A stretch of DNA of 64,000 nt from NCBI GenBank assembly GCA_030849465.1, contig JARVLF010000017.1, positions 248,001-312,000 of the forward strand. Direction: 5' to 3'. Under the pieces are notes generated by a model that was given only the letters and a program-made list of their open reading frames with translations, was not told the DNA's origin and ran no database searches. Position numbers and translations under genes: made by a program. The DNA comes from Moesziomyces globuligerus (Eukaryota > Basidiomycota > Ustilaginomycetes > Ustilaginales > Ustilaginaceae). Below are positions 19,397 to 29,636 of this stretch, piece by piece (position 1 is the stretch's first letter; the number at the start of each line of letters is the position of its first letter).

Positions 19397-22300
19397 CTAC
19401 TGCGAGTTGGGTTGTTGGTCCGCCACCTCGTCGTCCTCCTGATGGATCATGGTGAGCCGCTTACGCTCCTCCTTCTTCTTGAGCAGGCTCCTCCTGAAGA
19501 CATCGGGCACGAGCCTGTCCTTGACCGTCTTCTTCTTTCCGAGCGTACCTGGTTCGTCTGACGAGAAGGTGTATCCGCGGTTCGGGCGCTGCTCTCCCGT
19601 GAGCATGTCATAGTGCGTACTGCTGGCTCTGGACGCCGTCTGCCTGAGCTCGTGCATCTGCACACCGCCCGGAGCCGCCTCGTCGACGTGCGATGCCGAG
19701 GTCGCCGCACGCACCAGAGGCGCAAACGTGTGGTGCGTCATGCTCGGCCTGCCCATGCTCTCGGCGTAGTCGACATGCGCATGTGGGATCGCCGGATCGC
19801 GCGTAAAGTCGTGATCGTTATCCTGCTTGTCCACCCATCGCAGGATGTCGACGTCCGTCGGGAAGTACGACTGGCGGAAGCACTTGGCCAGCACCCTCGG
19901 CAGCAGCGCCAAGAAGCACGTCAGCAATCCGAGCGTCCAGAACTGAATGCTCGGATACAGGAAGTGGTTGTTGCCATACGAGTAGGTCGACGTGAACGAC
20001 GCGTAGATCGGCGCAAAGGCAAACATCACGATGGTGCCCAGCCAGACACCGCCAAAGATGAACCACGTCCAGGCGCGTGCGTTGATGCCGACAAACAGAT
20101 TCGCCACCAGCACCGACGCGATCGCCATGCCCGTCGACCACTCGTACAGGTTGATGTCGTATCCATCGCTGCGCGCCGTCGTGGTGTTGTACGAGTAGGC
20201 AAAGAAGAAGAACAGCACGACCGACTGGTAGATACCGTCGAGGAAGTAGATGATGAACGGACGCAGGCCAAAGTACGCGCGCTTGCGCGACTGGTGGTAC
20301 AGCTCGGGCACCTGCATGAGCACCTTGTCGTTGATGTTGCGGTCAAAGATACCCAGGCAGATCACCGCCAGCACCGTCCAGACGGCGTTCCACAGCAGGA
20401 TGTAGACGTAGTCGATCGCCTGCGTCGTCGACCATGCACAGTAGATCTGGAACCAGAAGAGCGTGCCCACCTGGATGAACTGCTTGTAGAAGAAGTTGGT
20501 GATCATCGTCGCGTTGCGGTAGTACGACCAGTGGCCATGCACGAGCACCAGCCTCTTGAGATAGCGGAACTGCGCAATCGCATAGTCGGACGAGTTGACC
20601 GCCTGCAGACCCTCCTCACCCGCGATGCCGACACCGACATGGGCTGCCTGGATCATGCTCACGTCATTGGCACCGTCACCGATGGCGAGCGTCATGACGC
20701 CCAGGCCGTCCTTGATGAGGCGTACGATGAGTGCCTTCTGCAGCGGCGAGACACGGCAGCAGATGACCGCCTTGCACTGCGTCGAGATGCGCAGCAGCAG
20801 ATCCTTGCTGAAGTCCTCGCTTAACGCATGGCCGAGCGCCGTACCATCGATCACGAGCGCAAACCCACCTGAGCGTTGGCCATTGTCCTCGCCCACCAGC
20901 GACACCTGGCTGACGCTGCTGCGGCGGTTGCGGTGGTACGACGGCCTGCGCGACATGAACGATGATCGTCGGCTCTCGCTCTCCTCGCCTGGGGGCTGGT
21001 GGTCCATCTCGGCCAGCACCGCCGGCCCGCCAAAGAATCGGATCACCGCCTTGCGCAGCTGCTCGTACGCCGAGTTCGGCTGGCCGTATTCGCCTCCGCG
21101 CACCACGACCAGGTTCATATCCTCGGTCAGCAGCATCGTACTGTATCCGATGGCGATGGCCGTCTCGAGCTTGTCGCCCGTGGCGACCCACACGTTGATG
21201 CCGGCGCGCTTGAGATCCGCGATGGTCTCCGGCACGCCGTCCTGAAGCTTGTCTTCGATCGCCGTCGCGCCGTACAAGTCGAAGTCCTTCTCGAGCTCGC
21301 TGGCCAGCTCCTCCATCTTTTCCTCGCGCTCGTGGATCGAGACCGAAGCTTCGTGGAAGCGGTGCGACCAGTCCTCGTAGAACTCGCTAGTGAGCTCCTT
21401 ACCGCCCAAGCATAGCGTCCTGAGACCCTTGTTGGCGAACTCCTCGAGCGCGGCGTCCGTGGACTGCTTGATGTCGTCTTGTCCCGGGCGAGCGCGCTCG
21501 AACATGATGCTATCGGCGCCCTTGGCGAGCATGAGGAGCTGTCCGTCCGACTCGCGACGCACGATGACGCTCATCCTCTTCCTCGCAGACGAGAACTCGT
21601 TGACCGTGAGCAGCTCGTACACCTCGGGCTCCTTCGAGTGCGGCGTGAGGATGCGAAGCGTCTGGCGCTCCTTGCCGAGGAAGACGAAGCCAGCATCAGC
21701 GGCAGCCTGCACAAGCGCCTGTTCGTCGGGACTCTGCGCCTGGTACTCGATGCTGCCATCATCCTGCTCCTCGACAAGCACGGTGTGGCAAAGGGCGAGA
21801 CAGCGGAAGAAGCGACCAAGCTCCTGGCTATGCTCCGAATTGGCGTCCTTGAGTGCGTCGATGAGCCTGTGGTCGCGGAAAGGAGGGATCTCGGGGTTCA
21901 GAGGCTTGACCTTGACGCCCGATTCGTGCCCCTGCTCCGACGCCGACCCGAGCACAGCGGATCCTTCGTTGCTGGAAAAGCCGTCCTTCTCGGTAGTCAT
22001 GGCGGGTGCATCGCCTGCAGTCACATCCGAAGCACCGACATGGGGCGACGCAACCTCGCCGTGGTAGATGATGCCCGAGACAGCGCACTCGCGGAAGATC
22101 ATGACGTTCTGCGTAAGCGTGCCGGTCTTGTCACTGAAGATATACTCGATCTGACCGAGGTCGTCCGAGAGATTCCACGACTTGGCCGTAGTGCGGCGGT
22201 TGGTCTTCTCGTACCAGATGTCGTAATCGTCGTAGATGAAGTAGGCCTGGGCGAGGCGGACGAACTCGAACGAGATGTAGAGCGAGATGGGGACGATGTT

Positions 22301-23908
22301 CTGGAACGTGATGAGCGAGTTGGCGAAGGCGACGAGGCCGTTGATGCGCGGATTGTCGTCGCTGTGCGTGGCTCCGAACTGCCAGTAAGCGCCGCGGTCA
22401 AAGTAGCGCTGCTCGAGCAGCGAATCGGCGATAGCGCAGGCGACGGAGACGCAGGCGAGAACGACCAAGTTGAAATACACCATGGGGTTCATCTGCTTCT
22501 CGACCATGGAGCGCTTGCTCGGGGTGACACCCGAGTTGGCGATGATCTTGGTGTCCCAGCCGGTCATGAGCACGACACCGATGACCCACTTGGTGTTGCG
22601 GATGTTGCAGCCACGGAGGAGGATCTGGTTGAGGGTGACGGGGCACTGAAGAGGGTTGCCGTTCTTGTCGAACCTGTCGTTGAGGACGACGCTGGCGTTG
22701 AGGCGGTACATGTTGGTGTCCTGGGGCTCGGCGTCGATGCGGAGGGAAGCGCGCGCGCACTCTTCGGGGCTGCGGAGCGCGGTGAGCTCGGGGACAGCAT
22801 GGCGGGCCTTGAGGTTGGTCTCTCCGTCGAGGTTCTTGGTCTCGATGAAGCAGCTGTCCTCCTCTTCGCTGGTGGCGCAGATGATGATGTCGGCCGGAAT
22901 GGACTCGTTGTTGGAGAGGTAGACAAAGTCACCGACGGCAAGATCCTCCCAATTCTTGTGCTTCCAGCGAGGCGCCTTTTTGGAGAAGAAGTCGTGCTCC
23001 TCGTCGGCGGTGAGGATGCGGCCCTGGTGCCGGATGCGACCGTCGTCGAGCTGCTCGTAGTCGGATTCAAACTGGCTGTGGCGGGTGGTGGTGCGGCGTG
23101 CAAGCTGCTGCGAGGGTCGACCGGGCGCGTTGGCCTCGCCTGGCACAGGAACCTGGCCGCCTGCGGAGTTGGCGGCGCCACCGCCAGGCGCATCGGCAGG
23201 AGGGACGATGGGCTCAGTCTGCGAGTGAGCATGACCTTCCTCGGCGGCGGCCTCTGCCTTGGCGGCCATGTCCTTCTGGAGCTTGGAGGACTGCTTCTTC
23301 TTGCCGCCGAAGAGCTTGTCTTTGATGGAAGCAAAGAGGGCGGAGGCGCTTCGACCCCTGGACTCCATGACGTTGGGGTTCTGCCAGCCGCCGCCGGTGA
23401 GCGTCTTTGTCCTGAGGCGGTTGATATGTCGGTCGGACTGGTGGCGCTTGATGTCTTCGTAGCCGTCCTTGGCCATGGTGATGGCGAGGACGGCGAGGAG
23501 GGGCAGCATGGAGACACCTGGGTTGATGGTGGTGAACTGCGGGAAGAACTGGAGGATGACGATGAGCAAGAAGAAGAGGTTGGCGACGCGGCGGAACTGT
23601 TCGAGCAAGTTCTTGAAGACAAAGTTGTAGAGGGTATATTTGGCAGTCAAGACCTGGTTGGTAGCAAAGACCCAGGGATACTTGGGACGGCCCTTTGCAT
23701 CGAAGGCGGTTTCGGGCAAAGGCTCGTTGAAGAAGACGGAGCGAGGCGCCGGTGGCGGTTTCTGCTTCTTGAAGACGACATCGGGATCGAGACTGATGTT
23801 TTGAAGCTTGGTGCGGAGGTTCTTGATCTTTCCGGATGCTGACGAGGAGGCATTGGCGGACGAGTCAGTCTTGGACTGCCCCTTTACGGAGCCACGCTTG
23901 CCGAACAT
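19397..23908 (-). CDS. P4-type ATPase, Dnf1/Dnf2-like phospholipid flippase
   Basis: 1503 residues, single exon. Family features in order: the N-terminal RSVFFNEPLPE segment and first membrane pair (LFFLLIVILQFFPQF); an actuator domain; the TM4 motif VPISLYISFEFVRLAQA; the phosphorylation site SDKTGTLTQN with catalytic Asp593; a nucleotide-binding domain; the hinge GDGANDVSMIQ at about residue 1077; and six C-terminal membrane segments. The TM4 and SWNLSDDLGQIEYIFSDKTGTLTQNVMIF stretch matches yeast Dnf1/2 better than Drs2 or Neo1. Role: ATP-driven inward flipping of phosphatidylcholine/phosphatidylethanolamine-type lipids at the plasma membrane or endosomes, with a Cdc50/Lem3 partner. Dnf-type flippases support polarised growth and endocytosis. 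Confidence 0.95.
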   Translation of the reverse strand: MFGKRGSVKGQSKTDSSANASSSASGKIKNLRTKLQNISLDPDVVFKKQKPPPAPRSVFFNEPLPETAFDAKGRPKYPWVFATNQVLTAKYTLYNFVFKNLLEQFRRVANLFFLLIVILQFFPQFTTINPGVSMLPLLAVLAITMAKDGYEDIKRHQSDRHINRLRTKTLTGGGWQNPNVMESRGRSASALFASIKDKLFGGKKKQSSKLQKDMAAKAEAAAEEGHAHSQTEPIVPPADAPGGGAANSAGGQVPVPGEANAPGRPSQQLARRTTTRHSQFESDYEQLDDGRIRHQGRILTADEEHDFFSKKAPRWKHKNWEDLAVGDFVYLSNNESIPADIIICATSEEEDSCFIETKNLDGETNLKARHAVPELTALRSPEECARASLRIDAEPQDTNMYRLNASVVLNDRFDKNGNPLQCPVTLNQILLRGCNIRNTKWVIGVVLMTGWDTKIIANSGVTPSKRSMVEKQMNPMVYFNLVVLACVSVACAIADSLLEQRYFDRGAYWQFGATHSDDNPRINGLVAFANSLITFQNIVPISLYISFEFVRLAQAYFIYDDYDIWYEKTNRRTTAKSWNLSDDLGQIEYIFSDKTGTLTQNVMIFRECAVSGIIYHGEVASPHVGASDVTAGDAPAMTTEKDGFSSNEGSAVLGSASEQGHESGVKVKPLNPEIPPFRDHRLIDALKDANSEHSQELGRFFRCLALCHTVLVEEQDDGSIEYQAQSPDEQALVQAAADAGFVFLGKERQTLRILTPHSKEPEVYELLTVNEFSSARKRMSVIVRRESDGQLLMLAKGADSIMFERARPGQDDIKQSTDAALEEFANKGLRTLCLGGKELTSEFYEDWSHRFHEASVSIHEREEKMEELASELEKDFDLYGATAIEDKLQDGVPETIADLKRAGINVWVATGDKLETAIAIGYSTMLLTEDMNLVVVRGGEYGQPNSAYEQLRKAVIRFFGGPAVLAEMDHQPPGEESESRRSSFMSRRPSYHRNRRSSVSQVSLVGEDNGQRSGGFALVIDGTALGHALSEDFSKDLLLRISTQCKAVICCRVSPLQKALIVRLIKDGLGVMTLAIGDGANDVSMIQAAHVGVGIAGEEGLQAVNSSDYAIAQFRYLKRLVLVHGHWSYYRNATMITNFFYKQFIQVGTLFWFQIYCAWSTTQAIDYVYILLWNAVWTVLAVICLGIFDRNINDKVLMQVPELYHQSRKRAYFGLRPFIIYFLDGIYQSVVLFFFFAYSYNTTTARSDGYDINLYEWSTGMAIASVLVANLFVGINARAWTWFIFGGVWLGTIVMFAFAPIYASFTSTYSYGNNHFLYPSIQFWTLGLLTCFLALLPRVLAKCFRQSYFPTDVDILRWVDKQDNDHDFTRDPAIPHAHVDYAESMGRPSMTHHTFAPLVRAATSASHVDEAAPGGVQMHELRQTASRASSTHYDMLTGEQRPNRGYTFSSDEPGTLGKKKTVKDRLVPDVFRRSLLKKKEERKRLTMIHQEDDEVADQQPNSQ

Positions 23909-25790
23909 GATGATGTCGGAGGAGGGGGCCGGCTGTTGAGGCAGCGGCGTGGCTTTACGCCGAAGCTTTGGCCGACAGCCAGTGGTGGCCGTGCGGAGGT
24001 GACTTGCAGCGACGAAGCTCTACGAAGAGCGAACGCGCGCGTGAAGGCTACAGAAGGCGATGCAGGTACGAGTGGGGCGAATCAGACGTAAGCGCGGCTG
24101 AGATGGAGATGGAGGCGGCGCAGAATCCCTGAGTGGTCGGGATTAGATTTGGCGTGACTTTGCAAATGAAAGGCTGCAGGGCTGAGTGCGGCGCTTCAAG
24201 ATCACGTCGATTGCGGCGGCACCAGGTGAGGTATCGAGAGGCCCGGAAAAGCAAGTCGAAGAGGCGAGGTCACGAGGATGATGAGATGCGTCCGGAATGG
24301 CGGGTGCAAGCGGCTGTCGTGTATCAACCAGGCCGAAAGTATGCAGGTGGAGCCCGTCGTTTGCAGGATCCAAGATGGAGGTTGTTGCTGAGCGCGATAC
24401 GGATGGCGCCACGCTAGCGAACGACCTGCGCAACCGAATGGACGGGCGTACGGGTAGGTGTACGGTATGTGACGTCGTGGATGATGGTGGGGAGGGTGGA
24501 GGAGAGCTAGTCAGGGCGGGCTGCTGACGATTGGAAGCAAACAGAGGAACGTGGCTCCACTCGCACACACACGCGCCTTTGCCTATCGAGCAGTAACTCA
24601 GTCGGACTTTTCCTGCAGAAAACGGGCTGCTCGGCTCGCCCTTCCCGCCCCTCTGCGCGAGCCTGTCGCCCATCCTCCCGTAGCCGCTTGCTCGCAAGAC
24701 AAGGGTCGACACAGTGCGAAGGCTCGGATGATCGCTTGCTTGCTCGCGTGCGTGGGCCGGCTGTGCTTGGAAGCCGAGCGACGAAGAAACCCTGACATGG
24801 CTGCGTGGCCCAGAGGCTGAGGGAAGTGGGCTCGGATTTTGGCATCCGGCGAGCGTCGGCGCTGCTTGTTTGTCAGAAGCGCGCACACATCAGCGCACAG
24901 CTCGGGCGCTACTCACCTCTCTCTGTTGTGGTGCTGTGCTTTGGATTTCTATTTTTTGAAACACGCGGGCCGGTGCGGGTTTTTGAATTCAGTCATTTGG
25001 CCTCGAGCCTCGAGCGTCGAGCATCAGATTTGGTCTCTCGGAAATTAGCGCTTGCTCGATCTGCACTGGGCTGTGGCAGCAACAAGCGTAGTTAGCCCCT
25101 CTCATCCACCGAGGATTGATTCTTGGATTCGCAACTCAGCCTGCAGGCTGTCGTGCAGCACAGATGCACAGAAAATCGGGCCGAGCGTCTCGCCTGCATG
25201 TAAGCCGAAGGCTCCTCTTGCCCTCTGCCTCGGCCATGCCCTCTCCCGCCTCTTGTTTTGATTCCGGGCCGCGCTGTACAGTACAGTACTGTCTCTACCC
25301 AGCCCACTGTGGCAGCAGAAGCCAGGCAGCCTGTCGTCGGCTCGGCAAACCTGCACCAAGCTTCTCACTCACGCCTTCCTCGCATGAGACCAGCCTGGTG
25401 CAGCGAAAGCGAACCGCCCCTGGGAAGCGGTCAGGGATGGCGGCAAGGCGACGCATCAAAGCCAGTCAGGCGGCGCACAGACATCTCCGCGGAGCTAGCA
25501 CACACAGGCAGGTTCCGCGGCATCACCCTAGCGTCGTGGCCTCATGAGGCTACTACTGTACTGCAATATGGGATCGCAGTTCAGACCCATCCCCGTGGCG
25601 TTTGGACCCTTGCCGTCTGCAACTTGCTCTCATGGACCGTCCTCCGGGCTCTGGGCGTCAGAGCTGGAACTTCTGACTTAGGATCCCACAGCTGTCTCAC
25701 TGTCCTTCGCAGACTGGGGCTGCCATTCTGCGAAGACGAGTCTGCACGAGATACAGTACAAGCCGACTACGATTGTATGGGAGCCTGGCG
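23909..25790. other. 1.9-kb gene-free region: flippase promoter and UBR7-like 3' region
   Basis: Short ORFs only, none with family features. It includes a repeated TACAGTAC motif: TGTACAGTACAGTACTGT at 25275-25292, with related copies at about 25551-25563 and 25751-25760. The sequence just above the flippase ATG is G/A-rich on the plus strand, hence C/T-rich in the transcript sense. Confidence 0.4.
25275..25292. repeat. Overlapping TACAGTAC palindromic motif
   Basis: TGTACAGTACAGTACTGT contains the perfect 10-bp palindrome ACAGTACTGT at 25283-25292 and a partly overlapping GTACAGTAC. Related partial copies occur elsewhere in noncoding DNA of this window. Confidence 0.45.
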
Positions 25791-27611
25791 TTACTCGTTC
25801 GAGTTGAGCTTCTTCTGGAAGAACGCACGCACGTCCTCCTCTCGCACCATCTTGCCCGTGCCTGCAAACGGCTTGAGATGTTCCCACAGCGCGTCGCGGA
25901 ACTTGCTGTACGCGTGCAGCGAATTGATCATCTTCTCCCGTGGCATCGATCGCAGAGCGGCCATACCTAAGTCGTACGTCGACGAGGTGATCGACGCCGC
26001 GTCGTCGTCCCGCACCGATGCCTGCGGGTCCGATGGCGGCGCATACGTCTCCTCCGCATCCAACACGTGCGGCAGTGCACTCCATTTGGGCAGGCACGTC
26101 GAGCAGCGGCAGATCCGATCACGAAAGTCTTCGCTCAGGAAGATGTCGCACCGCTGCCGCGCCCTCGTCTCAGCACCTTCCGTGCTTAGCGCAGGCACCC
26201 ACTCGTCCACCACCGATGCGGGCAGTGTCGCGATCATGGAAAGACCCTCGGGCAGTATGCAGCCTGAAGCGTCCTCCACCTTTGAAGCCGTTGAGGTCGA
26301 GCTTAATTGCTTCTCGGCGCTCCAAGTACCTGCAGCATCGACGTCTTCGACCTTGGCCCGCTTGTTGGCCCCATCTTCTGAGGCTCCGCTGACGTCCGCG
26401 TCCACTGCGCGTCGTTTTCCGTCCCTCTTCTCGGTCCGATCTGCCTCTTGCGATAGACCTTCAGCCAAGGCGGAAGTTCTTGAATCAGGAAGAGGTCCGC
26501 TGGAGTCCTTGTCATCGTCCGTTTTCAACGACGTTTGCGCAGCCGCGGCCCGCGCTACGTCAGCCACGGACGACAGCAATGCACCGTCTGCAGCCGCGCT
26601 CACTTGTTCTTGCGTCAATGCCGCCTCGGGCTCCATCGCCAGCCCAAAGATCTTCCAGCTTCGCCCCTGGTAAGGTCCACCGGCAGTCTGCAGCTCTTCT
26701 TCTGTTGGCACTTGAACGCCGGCGATGTCGTCGTACTGCTCCACCTTGCTGGCATCCTGGCTCGTCGCGACGATCATCCAGCCTCGTGCGCCCGCGTATC
26801 GTCGCAGCAGCTCGTTGCCCGGCTTGCGCACGCACGCGTCGCAGATCATCAGGTCAAACAGATCGTGGTCGATCAGCGGCGCTTCCGCCTCTGCCGGAGA
26901 AGCCGCCAACGCCGCGTCCTTCTCTTCTTGGATGCCATCTGCAGAGCTTGGCAGCTTGGCTGGACGCAACGAGGTACAGCTCTCGTGGAGCCACTCCTCG
27001 CAGACGATGCACTGGAACATCGTCTCGTCCTCCTTCTCCGGATCATACGTCTTGCCGCGCTCGCAGTAGCAGAAGCTACCGTCGAAGTTGTGGTTGTAGC
27101 CGTTCGTATCGTTCTGCGGATCGAAGCCGGGCTTGCGCAACGTGCAGGGCTTGGCGCCTTCCGGGTACGAGAGCTGTTCGGCCAGGTGGGTCGAGCGGCT
27201 GGCATGGTTCGGCTCGCTCTGTCGATAGAGATTCGGCGTACCGCAGTCGCATCGAAACTTGCGCTTGTTGAACAGCTCCACCAGCTCGTGCTCTGCGTGG
27301 CACGAGACGCTGCAGCCTGCGCATACGCCGCCTCCGCCACATGTCTTGCACGAGTACACGGGCTGGCGGATGTAGCCCCGCTCGTGCGTGCACGTGTCGA
27401 ACTGGAACGGAATTGCCTCGTTCGCCTGTGCCTCCAGCTTCGACTGCTGAGCAATCAGATCGGCCGCGGTGAAGCCGACCTCGTCTTCGCCCAGGTTGGG
27501 TGCGGGCAGCGAAGGATCCGGAAGCTGAGCGGCGGCCGAAGGTTGCAGGCTCGAGCTCGATGCGCTCTCGGAATCGTATGCCGTGGCCGACGCCACGTTA
27601 TTGCCACTCAT
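25791..27611 (-). CDS. mlo2: UBR7/Mlo2-type protein (UBR box plus PHD-like finger)
   Basis: 606 residues. A UBR-box zinc domain lies at about residues 74-126 (CTHERGYIRQPVYSC..C..C..C....CDCGTP). A divergent PHD finger follows from about 179 (FCYCERGKTYDPEKEDETMFQCIVCEEWLHESC). The C-terminal part contains a conserved CICSTCLPKW-like Cys cluster (RICRCSTCLPKW). Domain order and length match metazoan UBR7 and S. pombe Mlo2. In animals UBR7 is reported as a histone H2B ubiquitin ligase and histone-chaperone partner; Mlo2 overexpression affects chromosome segregation. The central region is acidic and Ser-rich. It is transcribed divergently from the CREG-family gene across 585 bp. Confidence 0.9.
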   Translation of the reverse strand: MSGNNVASATAYDSESASSSSLQPSAAAQLPDPSLPAPNLGEDEVGFTAADLIAQQSKLEAQANEAIPFQFDTCTHERGYIRQPVYSCKTCGGGGVCAGCSVSCHAEHELVELFNKRKFRCDCGTPNLYRQSEPNHASRSTHLAEQLSYPEGAKPCTLRKPGFDPQNDTNGYNHNFDGSFCYCERGKTYDPEKEDETMFQCIVCEEWLHESCTSLRPAKLPSSADGIQEEKDAALAASPAEAEAPLIDHDLFDLMICDACVRKPGNELLRRYAGARGWMIVATSQDASKVEQYDDIAGVQVPTEEELQTAGGPYQGRSWKIFGLAMEPEAALTQEQVSAAADGALLSSVADVARAAAAQTSLKTDDDKDSSGPLPDSRTSALAEGLSQEADRTEKRDGKRRAVDADVSGASEDGANKRAKVEDVDAAGTWSAEKQLSSTSTASKVEDASGCILPEGLSMIATLPASVVDEWVPALSTEGAETRARQRCDIFLSEDFRDRICRCSTCLPKWSALPHVLDAEETYAPPSDPQASVRDDDAASITSSTYDLGMAALRSMPREKMINSLHAYSKFRDALWEHLKPFAGTGKMVREEDVRAFFQKKLNSNE

Positions 27612-28196
27612 GCCGATGTGGAGTGCTGCGACTGGTCTTTTGAAGGAGAAAGGAGGGGTTATGATGCAGGCGTCGAAAGAAGGGGAAGCGAAGGAACCAG
27701 CAAGCGCAGCAAGCGCAGTCCGACCAATTTGGGTCGCGCGACTCCAACCTTATCCAACACTTTACGCGTCACGAAGCGCGCCTGACTCTGCCCGCGGCAA
27801 GACCGCCTCCCTCCCTCTTGCGTCGCTGGCAAGGCATAGAAGCTCTATCGGGCTTTGTTGATTGCAAGCTCCTCTCCCTCTCCCTCTCACCGTCTTCGAA
27901 TTGGGTTCTGTGCATCAATCTGAACATGGCAGCCAACCTCGAAGATCGAGGCGGCCTCGGGCCAATCGCTGCAGGATCCTCGTCGCGTGAGAGTCACAGG
28001 GTTCTTGCACGCTCGAGCCAAGCGGCCGCCTCCACTCGCGGTGCTCAAATTTCAGGCTCGCTTCTTCAGCGGAGCTGCAGGGTCACCCTGAACGCAGTGC
28101 CATGCAGGTAAGGGCCTTTCACGCACACCACCAAGCACCAGGCAGTTTCGATCGCAAGCTACCCAGCATTACGCCCCTTCTCTGTCTCGCGGTACA
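27612..28196. promoter_or_regulatory. Divergent promoter between UBR7-like and CREG-family genes
   Basis: 585 bp between divergent starts. A C/T-rich tract (about 27870-27892) and an ACGCGT hexamer (27763-27768) are present. No TATA box was identified. Confidence 0.5.
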
Positions 28197-28976
28197 ATGA
28201 AAGGCAAGCTGAAAAGCCCTGGAGAGCTCGTACAGCGGTGCATCGGCGCAGCCACCGCTGTCCTCGCGCTCAGCATCGTTGGTGCACGTGCCTGGGAGAC
28301 CAAATCACAAGCACTCGAGCAAGCAGTCGCGCTCGTGCATGATCCGAACGTCTTTGGCGTCTCGAGCCTCTCGACACGATATGCTTCAGACCACGCTGTG
28401 ACAGATCTTGCCGGCCACATCATCACAGGGCCAGAGTATTACTCCTTGTGTGATCCCGAGGCTGGCTCTCTTCTCTACCTCGGATTGACCGTCTCGCAGA
28501 CCTGGCGAAACGTCCTTCACAGCGAATCGCGCAATGCCACCGTAAGCATTGCCTCGAACGCAGACCCCTCCGTTGCGGATCCTCGTCACAGCTCCAAGCA
28601 TCATCCAGATCGATGGCAGGATCACCGTCCCTCGTGGAGACGTGGCATGCCTTCCAAGCCGCGCATCACGCTATTTGGCCACTTTGCCATCCTCAACGTC
28701 ACAGAACACCCCGAGGAAGCCGAAAGAGCCTCCCGATGCTACCTTGAACAACATAGAGACGCTTCTCATTGGGCACCAAACTCGACCGAATCCCCGCACG
28801 TCCCCTTCTGGGCCACTTTCCACGTGGATAAGGCCTACTGGGTCGGCGGCTTCGGCGACGAGCACTACATCGGCTGGTTCAGCGGCGACGAGTGGAGCAC
28901 GGCTTTCCAACAGCATCACCGCTCTTCGCACCATGCTGACCTTCTCGAAGAGGTTCCGACGCTGGCCTTCCAGTGA
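28197..28976 (+). CDS. CREG-family protein (FMN-binding split-barrel fold), probably secreted or endomembrane
   Basis: 259 residues. A hydrophobic N-terminal segment (CIGAATAVLALSIVGARA, about 15-32) acts as signal peptide or anchor. The core then matches the CREG/pyridoxamine-oxidase-like family: GHIITGPEYYSLCDPEAGSLLYL, a TWRNVL strand, RITLFGHFAIL, and the C-terminal FWATFHVDKAYWVGGFGDEHYIGW followed by DEW. Three N-glycosylation sequons (NAT, NVT, NST) fit secretory transit. Family knowledge: CREG proteins are secreted or lysosomal glycoproteins that have lost oxidase activity; fungal members are uncharacterised. His-rich stretches (about 130-150) look like an insertion. Confidence 0.82.
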   Translation: MKGKLKSPGELVQRCIGAATAVLALSIVGARAWETKSQALEQAVALVHDPNVFGVSSLSTRYASDHAVTDLAGHIITGPEYYSLCDPEAGSLLYLGLTVSQTWRNVLHSESRNATVSIASNADPSVADPRHSSKHHPDRWQDHRPSWRRGMPSKPRITLFGHFAILNVTEHPEEAERASRCYLEQHRDASHWAPNSTESPHVPFWATFHVDKAYWVGGFGDEHYIGWFSGDEWSTAFQQHHRSSHHADLLEEVPTLAFQ

Positions 28977-29636
28977 CGGTCAGCCATGTCACGCCTGCAG
29001 GCACAAATCCACTCCGCAATTCTAAGGGAAGACGTTATCATCACTTGCACCTTGCGTTGCACAAAGGTCGAGGCCCAAAGATCTGGATCATCGCTGGAAC
29101 TTATTTGAAGTTGTTACGCTCTATTCGCCAACACGAAAGCGCCTTTTCGGACTGCGTGGCTGAGTCAACCGCCTCACCAAATCGAATCTGAGCTGCAAGT
29201 CACCCGACCGGTCGCCGGGCCTTTTTACGCGCTCGCGCTCACGCGTCGCAGACCAACACTCGCCTCACTTTTTGGCCAAGCGGAAGCCCACCAGCAGCTG
29301 CGTGTGCGTGGCTTTTGCCGTTGTCGGAATGAGCCCGACACTGCTGCTCTGCCGTGCATGAAGCCGCGCTGAGTCGATGAGGGTCCCGCCACCGATGCCT
29401 CTTTCCTGCTTCGCCTCAGCTTTCTTCGCCTCACCCACCTTCATCACCTATCCCCTCCTCACGACTTGGCGAAACGATCCTGCCGCCAAAGCTTCGCTAT
29501 ATCAGGCTTCGGTCTCGAGTTTCCACCGTCTGTCTCCTCTGACCCTGCAAGATTGAACAGGCACGTCACACGATCGCCCACGCTGGCCTCATCGACATCC
29601 TAGCTTCAGTTCCGGTCTTTTACACCTCTCAACAAG
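28977..29636 (+). promoter_or_regulatory. rad51 upstream region
   Basis: 660 bp between the CREG-family stop and the rad51 ATG. An ACGCGT (MluI cell-cycle box core) lies at 29241-29246, 391-396 bp upstream of the ATG. C/T-rich sense-strand tracts precede the start. No other gene is seen. Confidence 0.45.

Noticed and set aside
21479..23842. 787-codon plus-strand ORF
   Set aside because: Exactly antisense to the flippase gene. Its length follows from GC-rich third positions; the product has no family motif and consists of low-complexity Val/Gly/Asp/Glu stretches.
25258..26673. 471-codon plus-strand ORF
   Set aside because: Mostly antisense to the UBR7-like gene, and its upstream part runs through noncoding DNA.
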